64,000 nucleotides of DNA from Chitinophaga agri (GTDB taxonomy: Bacteria > Bacteroidota > Bacteroidia > Chitinophagales > Chitinophagaceae), in contig NZ_CP048113.1 of NCBI RefSeq assembly GCF_010093065.1, positions 1,550,001 through 1,614,000 of the forward strand, read 5' to 3'. Each line of letters begins with the position of its first letter. The first letter of the stretch is position 1. This document shows, piece after piece, positions 1 to 7,854 of the stretch. The notes below the pieces were generated by a model. It was not told the DNA's origin. It did no database searches and was given only the letters and a program-made list of their open reading frames with translations. A program made the position numbers and the translations under genes.

Positions 1-852
1 CTTCCAGATCTTCTCAGAAAAAGGCAGGTATTCCGGCAGCGCTGCCGAGCCATACCAGTTATATAGTTCAATATCCAGCAACCCTCCTTTGACCGCAGGA
101 TCTGTTTGTAGCAGTAACCTTGCCTCATCTGCCGTTCCGACGTCTTTGAGGATAAAAATGCCTCTGTAGGTCTTATCATTCCTTCCTAAAGGACCTGCCA
201 CGATCAGTTTCCCTTCCTTCACAAGCCGGTTAATATTGTCCATATGCCCCCGGAATAGCTCCTGAATGACCTGCTTATCCGTTGTCTGACTGCTACCTGT
301 TTTAAGGATCACCAGTGTATAGGATCTCATTCCGTATTCATCAGCACCAAGTTTCTTTGCGAGGGCCTGATCATAACTGGGATTCCCATTTGCAGTATCT
401 GCTGCTGACTGCCCTCGCCCTTGCTTAAACATCCTGAATGTCTCAGACTTCGCCTTGCCATCAGAAATAGTGACCTCCAGTTCCTGATCTGTCATTTTTT
501 TGTAGACCACTTTTTTAGGGAAATCATGTGCAGGATTCTCAAACGTCAGGGCGCCGGCCGATTGGGTCAGCTTAAATGACACTGCCTTTCCGCCGTTCTG
601 GCGAACCACACTCGCTGTATAAACTATGTTGCTCCCCTTACGGGTGATGTCCAGGTATTCAGATACCGTCATCTGCCCATCCTTCAGGAAATAGGAAAAA
701 CCTTTAAGGTTACCGTCATTGAGACTATCCCAGTGCTCATAGATCTCTTTATGCTCCACTTTCCAGGTGCCCTGTAAAAAGCCGGGAAACGCGGATTGTG
801 CAAATGACTGCTCACCCATGAAGAGGATGAGGTAAGTAAGGAGGAGTTTCAT
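1..852 (-). CDS. Exported DUF6265 + YCII-like protein, 3' end cut by window edge
   Basis: The reading frame is open for 284 codons from the ATG at 852 to base 1, so the C-terminus lies outside the window. It starts with a short signal peptide ending SFAQS. Residues 20-145 have the DUF6265 pattern (FLQGTWKVE, FENPAHDFPKK), a lipocalin-like small beta protein. Residues 175-284 look like a YCII-related domain (YGMRSYTLVIL, HMDNINRLVKEGKLIVAGPLG). YCII domains are dimeric alpha/beta-barrel folds with poorly known substrates. The function is unknown. The fusion order and the family names are recognised from motifs only. Confidence 0.75.
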   Translation of the reverse strand, partial: MKLLLTYLILFMGEQSFAQSAFPGFLQGTWKVEHKEIYEHWDSLNDGNLKGFSYFLKDGQMTVSEYLDITRKGSNIVYTASVVRQNGGKAVSFKLTQSAGALTFENPAHDFPKKVVYKKMTDQELEVTISDGKAKSETFRMFKQGRGQSAADTANGNPSYDQALAKKLGADEYGMRSYTLVILKTGSSQTTDKQVIQELFRGHMDNINRLVKEGKLIVAGPLGRNDKTYRGIFILKDVGTADEARLLLQTDPAVKGGLLDIELYNWYGSAALPEYLPFSEKIWK

Positions 853-984
853 GGCGCTGATTTTTTCAATAACGGGATGATAACATGACAATCCGGTAAC
901 GAACCATTCACTGCTGATAGAAGGTATGCTACCTTTCTTATAAAGATACCAAATTTATCTGCTGTCATGAAGCTGATACAGCCT

Positions 985-2064
985 TTATCTCTGTCGGGTC
1001 AGTTTACCCTGGCCACCACTTAGTACATCTTCCATACGCCCGTAAATATTCCCCTTATCATCCGTTAGTATATAACCCTGGTCCGTCTTTTCTATACCGG
1101 GATTCATCAGCAGTATCTTACCCTCAGGATCGATCAGCAGCATATAGGGAATAGTAGAAATATTATAGCTGGCCATCATCTTACTACTCAGGGGTGAAGG
1201 ATCGTAGGTGTTAGGCCATTCCACCTGGTCTTTGCGGATAGCAGCGGCAAAAGTGTCATACTGGTCTAAACCGACACCCAGGATCACAAAATTATGCTGT
1301 TTATATTTTTCATACACCTCATTCAGTAAAGGATTTTTTCTCCTGCAGGGACCACAACTGCTCGCCCAGACATTTAACAGCACATACTTTCCCTTAAAAT
1401 CGGCCAATGCCGTCGGCTTGTTATGCATGTCAGGCAAAGTGAATGCGGGTGCAGCAATACCAGGTTTCAACTGTTCTGCCGCAGACAGGTATTGACCTGT
1501 ACTTTCTCCAAAGACAGATTGTTTGATACGGGCAGAATATCCTTTATATATCGTCTTCATAACATCCAGGGAGAATGATTGCCGGTGAAAGAATACCTCC
1601 TGTGCCACTTTGTAGTTATCAGGATGCCGGTGAGCATATGCCAGCAGATAAGCCATTTGCATTGAATCATCGTTAGCAGGCAGCCCTTTCACATAATCCA
1701 GGTAATCCGCTTCCGCCCGTCCCCCCCGGATCTCAGCAGCGGCAAAATCTGTCGTGCTGCCGCTGACATGGACAGGTTGTTCATCTATCCAGCACTGTAA
1801 CCTGGCTCGCTTATCGTTCATCCTGCTCATAGGCCCCGGCCAGATAATTGCTTCTGCCGGTTGAATGAGTGTACCTGTAAAAGAAAACTGTTCGCCCTTT
1901 ACGACACAGGAATCGAATATTTCGGGTGGCATGATAAGTATATATATGGACGCCCCTTCAGGGGCTCCTTTGATCTCTCCGTTGATGACGTATTGTTTTT
2001 TCTGTTGCGCATCAACGATAGAAAATGCGGACAACAATAGTACTATAAGCAAAATTCTGGGCAT
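985..2064 (-). CDS. TlpA-like thiol-disulfide oxidoreductase with DUF4369-like N-terminus
   Basis: 359 aa with a signal peptide (about 1-19, ending VDAQ), so probably periplasmic or membrane associated. Residues 24-190 match the DUF4369 style of Bacteroidota TlpA proteins. Residues 200-345 form an AhpC/TSA-thioredoxin fold: GIAAPAFTLPD opens the domain, the redox motif WASSCGPC has its cysteines at 237 and 240, and a cis-Pro occurs in STIPYMLLID. It should reduce or isomerise disulfides in exported proteins. It stands alone, with 132 bp to the gene downstream and about 55 bp to the esterase gene upstream. The target is unknown. Confidence 0.85.
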   Translation of the reverse strand: MPRILLIVLLLSAFSIVDAQQKKQYVINGEIKGAPEGASIYILIMPPEIFDSCVVKGEQFSFTGTLIQPAEAIIWPGPMSRMNDKRARLQCWIDEQPVHVSGSTTDFAAAEIRGGRAEADYLDYVKGLPANDDSMQMAYLLAYAHRHPDNYKVAQEVFFHRQSFSLDVMKTIYKGYSARIKQSVFGESTGQYLSAAEQLKPGIAAPAFTLPDMHNKPTALADFKGKYVLLNVWASSCGPCRRKNPLLNEVYEKYKQHNFVILGVGLDQYDTFAAAIRKDQVEWPNTYDPSPLSSKMMASYNISTIPYMLLIDPEGKILLMNPGIEKTDQGYILTDDKGNIYGRMEDVLSGGQGKLTRQR

Positions 2065-2119
2065 AGTTATATGAATAGATGAATCAATATTCCTGTATAC
2101 AAAGGGACAAGGGCGGCCG

Positions 2120-2911
2120 TTACCGGAGGTACCTGCGCAAATGACAGCGCCTCAGGTCCTGCAGACCTTTCACCACTGACTTTGCATTCAGTATCGCGCC
2201 TGCTTCATTGGTATGTGTATGATCTCCCGGAAAAAATGCATTCACCTGGTCGGGTCCTAATGCTTCATATTGTTCGGCAATGATCGTGTTCAGCGGAATA
2301 AAAAAAGCACGTGTGGTAACAGCTGTCTCCGCGGCCCATTTGCCATAACTACTGTCGGCTCTTTCCACTTTTCCATCTTTAAAATTATTCCTCGGTACTG
2401 GTGAACAGATAATCGCGACAGCACCTTTTGCCTTTGCATCATTGGCATAATTACGCATATACCAGCCGTAGGTGTGAACGGTCTCCGGCATCTTACGGAC
2501 AGGATTGTAGATATCTTTCGTTTCCTCTCCTGTACCACGGATAGAGCCACGGGCACGTGCAGTATCATCCAGCGCACCGGCATCATTGTGACCAAACTGC
2601 ATGATCACATAATCGCCCGGCTGTAATGTCTTGCGTATTTCCTCCCATCGGCCTTCTGTAATGAAAGTACGGCTACTGCGTCCACCAATGGCATGATTGC
2701 GTATGCTAATGCGGGTAGTATCAAAATAGGGGGCGATCATGCTGCCCCAGCCCCATTGCTGGTTCTTTCCGGTACCATCCCCATTTCTGACAGTAGAATC
2801 GCCGATAATGTATAATACAGGTTTTCTTTTCTGTACCAGTAATGCGGTAAAAGAGGATAACAGCAGCAGGAACAACGGCAGTGTAATGAGCCGGGTGATT
2901 TTGGTATACAT
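2120..2911 (-). CDS. Rhamnogalacturonan acetylesterase, SGNH family CE12
   Basis: 263 aa, exported (hydrophobic segment at about 10-25). The SGNH hydrolase blocks are visible: block I IIGDSTVRN with the nucleophile Ser near 39, GHND near 108 giving the oxyanion Asn, and the Asp/His pair in GDHTHTNEAG near 228-231. CE12 enzymes remove acetyl groups from galacturonate in the rhamnogalacturonan I backbone. This fits the GH127, GH78 and GH43 enzymes elsewhere in the window, though they are not in one operon. The arginine-rich C-terminal tail (RRCHLRRYLR) is slightly unusual, and a frameshifted end cannot be excluded. Confidence 0.85.
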   Translation of the reverse strand: MYTKITRLITLPLFLLLLSSFTALLVQKRKPVLYIIGDSTVRNGDGTGKNQQWGWGSMIAPYFDTTRISIRNHAIGGRSSRTFITEGRWEEIRKTLQPGDYVIMQFGHNDAGALDDTARARGSIRGTGEETKDIYNPVRKMPETVHTYGWYMRNYANDAKAKGAVAIICSPVPRNNFKDGKVERADSSYGKWAAETAVTTRAFFIPLNTIIAEQYEALGPDQVNAFFPGDHTHTNEAGAILNAKSVVKGLQDLRRCHLRRYLR

Positions 2912-2970
2912 ATGTGGTCGGGTTAAGTATGATCAGGGTATGTACGGCGAAGTTGACGCTGGTCTAAGCG

Positions 2971-3627
2971 CTACAGGAACTGAGGTGTGCCCATATCAAG
3001 CGGGCCATTGACCGGCCAGGGACCATCAGGAACAGCCAGTGCGGCATGCGGCCAGGCCATCCATTTATCACGTGACATGCCCGCGGCAGTCACCAGGTTG
3101 TGCAGGACAATAGAAAGATCATCCAGCCGCCATACATCCTCATTAGGGTCGTTTTCCTGACCAGCAGACGCTGTGATCGCCTCCTGACCTGTCCTTGACA
3201 ATACAATCGTCGAACAGGGTGGACTCCAGCAACCCAGTCCACCGAAGACAGCCTGCAACCTGGCCGCTACCTCAATTCCCCCGACAGAATCCATCGTCAC
3301 AGCACTGGCAACCGGCTTTCCAAAAAAGGCAGGTGTATTTTCAAATGCAGTGGTCACTTCAATAAAACGCTGGAGTGGTGAACTCCAGTTATTCCAGTAT
3401 ACACCGGTGATCACGAGGATCGCATCACAGCTCACCAGCAGGTCATATACAGTACCTACTGTTGGCATGGGGTCTGTCAGGGTTAGTAGTATTGCTTCCT
3501 GCTGCAACTCTTCCGTGAGCACTGTAGCAGCGGCTTTCGCTAATGCGGCCGAATTACCGGTTGTCCCGCGAAGGGACCCATTAATGATCAGTATCTTCTT
3601 CACTATAGGTATCATTTGTGCTGGCAC
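2971..3627 (-). CDS. NADPH-dependent FMN reductase-like flavoprotein
   Basis: 218 aa, cytoplasmic. The N-terminus KKILIINGSLRGTTGNSA is the phosphate-binding loop of the flavodoxin-like fold in NADPH-dependent FMN reductases. The block ILVITGVYWNNWSSPLQRFIE is the family's flavin-contact region. The protein is slightly longer than the usual 180-190 aa because of an extended C-terminus. The chosen ATG is at 3627; an ATG four codons further in is equally possible. It lies 28 bp downstream of the DinB gene on the same strand, so the two may be cotranscribed. Confidence 0.8.
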   Translation of the reverse strand: MPAQMIPIVKKILIINGSLRGTTGNSAALAKAAATVLTEELQQEAILLTLTDPMPTVGTVYDLLVSCDAILVITGVYWNNWSSPLQRFIEVTTAFENTPAFFGKPVASAVTMDSVGGIEVAARLQAVFGGLGCWSPPCSTIVLSRTGQEAITASAGQENDPNEDVWRLDDLSIVLHNLVTAAGMSRDKWMAWPHAALAVPDGPWPVNGPLDMGTPQFL

Positions 3628-3655
3628 AAAGAGATTTATTTATCAGCATCTATTT

Positions 3656-4180
3656 TCATGGTCTTAGCTGATGCTTGTCCATGATCTCCCTCACTTTCGA
3701 CAGGTGATGGTCATCATGTTCTGCTACAAAGTAAGCCAGGTCAATTACCCGCATAGGTGTTTTCAGGCGGGGATGTAGTGCAGTCCTTTCCAGCTGTTCA
3801 TCACTCAGCATAAGCAACTTTCGTACAAAAGCGTCCCGTTGCTCCCTGAACCGCTGAAGAAGGATAATCGTTTTGGTCGCATTATGGTCTGCCTGATGTG
3901 TGATCTGATTTGTCAGATCAGCGACCCTAAATGTAGCAGCGCCATCTACCATATCATCTATTCTTCCTGACCAAAGTGGTTCAAGATCTCCCAGATGCCC
4001 TATTTCTTCTTTAATGCTCCATTTTCCAGGTTCTTTTACAGTCAGCAGCTCTGCATCCAGATTGCCAGTTATTTCCTCTACGCGGGCCGGTGTACCACTA
4101 AGCCGCTCAATGATGGCAGGTAGCAAACCATTATCCGCTATGACGGGAAATACGCGCTGAAACCATTCCGTTCTTTTCAT
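3656..4180 (-). CDS. DinB-like / DfsB four-helix protein
   Basis: 174 aa without an export signal. The pattern is that of the DinB superfamily of metal-binding four-helix bundles: KWSIKEEIGHLGDLEPLW holds the first His, and the C-terminal YFVAEHDDHHLSKVREI supplies the His cluster. Bacteroidota members are usually called DinB family protein; some are thiol-dependent metalloenzymes such as bacillithiol transferases. The substrate is unknown. It precedes the flavin reductase gene by 28 bp on the same strand. Confidence 0.82.
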   Translation of the reverse strand: MKRTEWFQRVFPVIADNGLLPAIIERLSGTPARVEEITGNLDAELLTVKEPGKWSIKEEIGHLGDLEPLWSGRIDDMVDGAATFRVADLTNQITHQADHNATKTIILLQRFREQRDAFVRKLLMLSDEQLERTALHPRLKTPMRVIDLAYFVAEHDDHHLSKVREIMDKHQLRP

Positions 4181-4276
4181 GGTAAACGAATATGTAAGAT
4201 CTCAAATGTATGGAAATTTAACATCTTACCTCCTTTCGCCGCTCCCGAGCGATCGGAAAACAGCAAAAGCATATTT

Positions 4277-4891
4277 ATGAGGCCGGTTTATATAAATCAG
4301 ATTCATTATATTTGGGTTGTGTGTAAATTAACTATCCTTCAGGCAGCCCTGCCCCTTTTACTATCCTGTGCAGATGTGCCTGACCAGCAAGCCATATCGA
4401 AAGATACGATCGTCTATACCGACGATTCCCTGATGAACGCCGTTGATACAAGTATCACGGTGAACAACTCCAGTATCAAAACGGGTCTACTCATGCCGGA
4501 CGAGCTGATCACCTATGCCAGAACGCTAAAAGGTATCCGCTATAAATATAGCTCTACCGATCCGAAGAAAGGGTTTGACTGCTCCGGGTTCATTACCTAT
4601 GTGTTCAACCATTTCAACATTGGCGTACCCAGAACGTCGGCTGGCTTTACGAATGAAGGAACGCCGGTGACGCTGCAGGAGGTAAAACCAGGAGATCTGA
4701 TCCTGTTCACGGGTACAGACAGCACTATCAGGACTGTAGGCCATATGGGCATCATCACGCAGACAGGGGATAGCGTCGTATTCATCCACTCCACTTCCGG
4801 GAAGGCGAACGGCGTAACAGAGACAACCCTCAATCCTTATTACATGGGCAGATTTATGAAAGTGATCAGGGTCTTGCAACAGCAGCCGTAA
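4277..4891 (+). CDS. NlpC/P60 family lipoprotein (peptidoglycan endopeptidase)
   Basis: 204 aa. A hydrophobic stretch ending LLLSC at residue 31 is a good lipobox, so the protein is probably lipid-anchored. Residues 72-200 are an NlpC/P60 domain with the catalytic triad in place: Cys102 in FDCSGF, His156 in GHMGI and His171 in VVFIHST. Such enzymes cut peptidoglycan cross-links or stem peptides. The protein has only one catalytic domain and no SH3 domain, like the short Spr/MepS type. It is transcribed towards the GH127 gene, with a hairpin between them. Confidence 0.88.
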   Translation: MRPVYINQIHYIWVVCKLTILQAALPLLLSCADVPDQQAISKDTIVYTDDSLMNAVDTSITVNNSSIKTGLLMPDELITYARTLKGIRYKYSSTDPKKGFDCSGFITYVFNHFNIGVPRTSAGFTNEGTPVTLQEVKPGDLILFTGTDSTIRTVGHMGIITQTGDSVVFIHSTSGKANGVTETTLNPYYMGRFMKVIRVLQQQP

Positions 4892-5002
4892 CGCAATCTG
4901 CAAGTGTATGACAGACGGATATGAAAGTTGTTCTGCCCGTAAAAGCTGGACAATATGTTTTGCATATCCTTGTATTAAAGAGTGGTTGATAACTGCTTGT
5001 AA

Positions 5003-5038
5003 TTACCACCACGCCGGAGGTATAAAGCGCGGTGGTAA
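5003..5038. terminator. Hairpin between convergent genes
   Basis: TTACCACC at 5003-5010 pairs with GGTGGTAA at 5031-5038, with partial GC pairing inside. It sits between the ends of the convergent NlpC/P60 and GH127 genes and could end transcription in both directions. There is no strong T run. Confidence 0.5.
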
Positions 5039-5059
5039 ACCGGAACAGTTCTTCATTGC

Positions 5060-7576
5060 TTACAGTGCTGCGACATTCACATCGTCAATGCTCACCAGAC
5101 AGTCATATGACCGTACGCCGATCGCCCCTTCCTGATAGGTATCATCTGTTACAGCAATGATAGCAGCAGCCCCATGATCGAAGTACACTTTAATGTCAGC
5201 ACCTTTTGCCACTACCCTGATAGGATAGTTCTCTCCTGTTTTCAATGGTTGCTGATATTCCTTCAGCAGTTGCCATTTTCCCCCGGATGATCTACCCAGC
5301 TGGATCTTTCCATTAACCGCATCCAGTCCCACGTAATAGCCATTATAGGCGTCCGCACCGAGATTCACATCGGTAACCCTGAAAATGATACCGCCGTTTC
5401 CACCCGAAGTAAGTCTGATAGTTGCCTCATAGCTGAGGTCACTGAAATATGTGTTGGAGGGAATTGATTTAACGCCGTGTATACCGTATCCCCACGAACC
5501 TTTATTGGACGCAGCATGTATAGCGCCATCCTTTATGTACCACTGACCATAGTTGATCCAGGTGTTCAGTGTGGATGTACTGAAGTTGTCGCTGAAGGTG
5601 GTGGCCGCAGACCTTGGTGTACCTAACACCGGGAAATTACTGATCCTGATGTTTTCCGTACCATAAGGAACGAGTGTGATCTCTTCTGTCTCCTCATTTG
5701 AACTGACAGGGCTGCCCGGTACTTCCGCTGCATGCATCTCGTTACCAGCTACCTTCCAGGACGGTAGTCTCCGCGCAGTGAGGCGCAGGCTTACTGGTGT
5801 GACCGACTGCTCAAACGGATTGTCCGGCATGGGCTGCTGTTGCACTTTCACGGCTGCTGCTGGTTGCTGACGGTCTATCTCCAAAGCGTAGTTCCAGTCG
5901 GAAACTGGTTTTACTTCGTAGTCAAAGAAACCTTTTACCGGATGTGCCTTACGTACGGCGTATTTAGCATCGATCTTTAATGCATATACCAACGGACCTC
6001 GTTCAACCGTCACTGACTGATTCACCTGATCAGTGATGCTCACTCTCATGGGAAAATGCAGCACTACCTGATCCCCCTTCTTCCACGTTCGCTTCAGTGT
6101 ATAGATACTGCCCTGTTCCACTCCTGGCTGTTGTTTCCCATTCACCCGCACCTGAGGTGCATCACACCAGCCAGGTATGCGTAATATTAACGGAAACGCT
6201 GCTGTTTTCTCCGGATCTACCTGAATGGTGATCTGCTCTTCAAAAGGGTAGTTAGTGACCACGTTGAGCCTGGCATTAATACCATTGGACACCACCGCGT
6301 TCACTTCCACCGGCGCATAGGCGATCACCGCCAGTCCTTTATCCGGTGTGGCTACCCAGCTATTCTTTACAAAGTAAGGCCAGCCCATGTGCATATTGTA
6401 CCGGCAGCAGCCCATACCTGAATAAGGACTGAGCAGTATACCGCCATCATAGTCTTCATCAAACCCGCTGTTCCCATGTTTGCAAAACAGCTGATTCGGC
6501 TGTGTATAGTATAAATGCGACTTAATATCACGGCTAAACTGAGCCGGCAAAACGTTAAATGCGATCTTCTCCAGCCGGTCTCCCATCGCTGCTTCGTGAA
6601 TGATCCTGGCAGCAGTCTCCAGGCTCTGCATCCATTCCACCACGGTACAGGTCTCCACCCCCTGAAACGAACTTTTTCCGGAAAGAAACTCTGTACCTGA
6701 CGCAATGATACCTGCCAGTCCGTGGTCTCTGAGCAGGTGGCTCATCCCCTTCCCGGTTGCCTGCTGATATACAGGGTCGTGATTCAGTTGCCCGTAGACC
6801 GCAGGGAACTTAAGCGCCTGCCCGACGCTAACACTGTGTTTGGTGTGAAAATCATCTCCGAAGTGATAAAATGCATTATTTGTGAATATACTTGCCCAGG
6901 GATACGCCTGCTGATCCAGTTTCCGTGCGAGATCAAGCAGGAAGCGATCGCCTGTTTTGTTATACAGCCAGAATACTATTTCAATATTATCTGCTGTTCT
7001 GGACTTACTCCATTCATACAAGGGGATCGTATCCAGACTGGCCAGCTGATATTTGAAATAACGGGTCAAAAAAGGTATCACCTGCTGATCGCCGGTCGCC
7101 TCGTAATAATTCTGCAGGGCATACATCATCGGCATCCTGGGCCACCAGTCTTTCATGGTCGCCGGGCCAAAAGAACCATCCGCACGCTGATGTTCCAACG
7201 TCCATCTGATCCACTTACATGCCCGCTCTTTCAGTGCAGGATCATCCAGTGTATAAGCCAGGGCCGTTAAGCCCTTCACATAATAGGGTACCCGCTCCCA
7301 TCCTGAACCGGTGCCTCCCAGCCAGTCTGAATCAGGTCCCAGATTCTCCGGCTCAGGGTAGAGTTCTTCGGCATGACCGGTAGCGCCATCTCGCTGTAAC
7401 TCCAGTTGTTTGAGCAGCCAGCCTTTGGCCTTAATGCTGCCTAACGGTAATTGTACGTGACTCTCCCGGGATAATGGCGCCCGGTTATACGCATATGCAG
7501 GCGTACGCCTGATCTGTGCCTGTGAAAATAACGTGGTCCCAAGTATCAGATAGGTAAATAATGTGGATCTTAGCAT
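5060..7576 (-). CDS. GH127 beta-L-arabinofuranosidase with C-terminal laminin-like domain
   Basis: 838 aa, exported (signal peptide about 1-20). Residues 40-640 are the GH127 (DUF1680) fold. The zinc/nucleophile residues of the family are visible: Glu308-x-Cys310 (ETC) and the Cys390-Cys391 pair in GMGCCRYN, of which the first cysteine of the pair is the expected nucleophile. Residues 660-838 form an extra beta-sandwich like the 3-keto-disaccharide hydrolase/LamG type (DNFSTSTLNTW, GGIIFRVTD, YYVGLD), probably carbohydrate binding. It removes beta-linked L-arabinofuranose from plant glycans. It is transcribed divergently from the TonB receptor, 278 bp away. The exact substrate is inferred. 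Confidence 0.88.
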   Translation of the reverse strand: MLRSTLFTYLILGTTLFSQAQIRRTPAYAYNRAPLSRESHVQLPLGSIKAKGWLLKQLELQRDGATGHAEELYPEPENLGPDSDWLGGTGSGWERVPYYVKGLTALAYTLDDPALKERACKWIRWTLEHQRADGSFGPATMKDWWPRMPMMYALQNYYEATGDQQVIPFLTRYFKYQLASLDTIPLYEWSKSRTADNIEIVFWLYNKTGDRFLLDLARKLDQQAYPWASIFTNNAFYHFGDDFHTKHSVSVGQALKFPAVYGQLNHDPVYQQATGKGMSHLLRDHGLAGIIASGTEFLSGKSSFQGVETCTVVEWMQSLETAARIIHEAAMGDRLEKIAFNVLPAQFSRDIKSHLYYTQPNQLFCKHGNSGFDEDYDGGILLSPYSGMGCCRYNMHMGWPYFVKNSWVATPDKGLAVIAYAPVEVNAVVSNGINARLNVVTNYPFEEQITIQVDPEKTAAFPLILRIPGWCDAPQVRVNGKQQPGVEQGSIYTLKRTWKKGDQVVLHFPMRVSITDQVNQSVTVERGPLVYALKIDAKYAVRKAHPVKGFFDYEVKPVSDWNYALEIDRQQPAAAVKVQQQPMPDNPFEQSVTPVSLRLTARRLPSWKVAGNEMHAAEVPGSPVSSNEETEEITLVPYGTENIRISNFPVLGTPRSAATTFSDNFSTSTLNTWINYGQWYIKDGAIHAASNKGSWGYGIHGVKSIPSNTYFSDLSYEATIRLTSGGNGGIIFRVTDVNLGADAYNGYYVGLDAVNGKIQLGRSSGGKWQLLKEYQQPLKTGENYPIRVVAKGADIKVYFDHGAAAIIAVTDDTYQEGAIGVRSYDCLVSIDDVNVAAL

Positions 7577-7854
7577 AAGTAGTACCTGTAATTAACGTGT
7601 TATTTCATCAAATATAATCGGTTCAAAAAAGATTTACCTGCTATTTCGGATAGGCGTGCCACCAGATGATAAAAAGAAATAAGTAAAATCCCATTCCATG
7701 CCTCGACCCTTCAATATATAATTTTAAATGCATCGGTTCACCTTTACGACATCGGGAAAAAGATTTACGACATCCGGAAATTCAACCGCACCCGGCTGCA
7801 GGCAGAATAATTTTAACATTTCTTTGCATGAGTTTAGAATCAAGATAAATAGAT

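Noticed and set aside
4908..5135. 75-aa plus-strand ORF
   Set aside because: Crosses the terminator hairpin and runs antisense into the end of the GH127 gene.
6722..7270. 182-aa plus-strand ORF inside GH127
   Set aside because: Entirely antisense to a strongly supported enzyme gene; no start signal or domain of its own.
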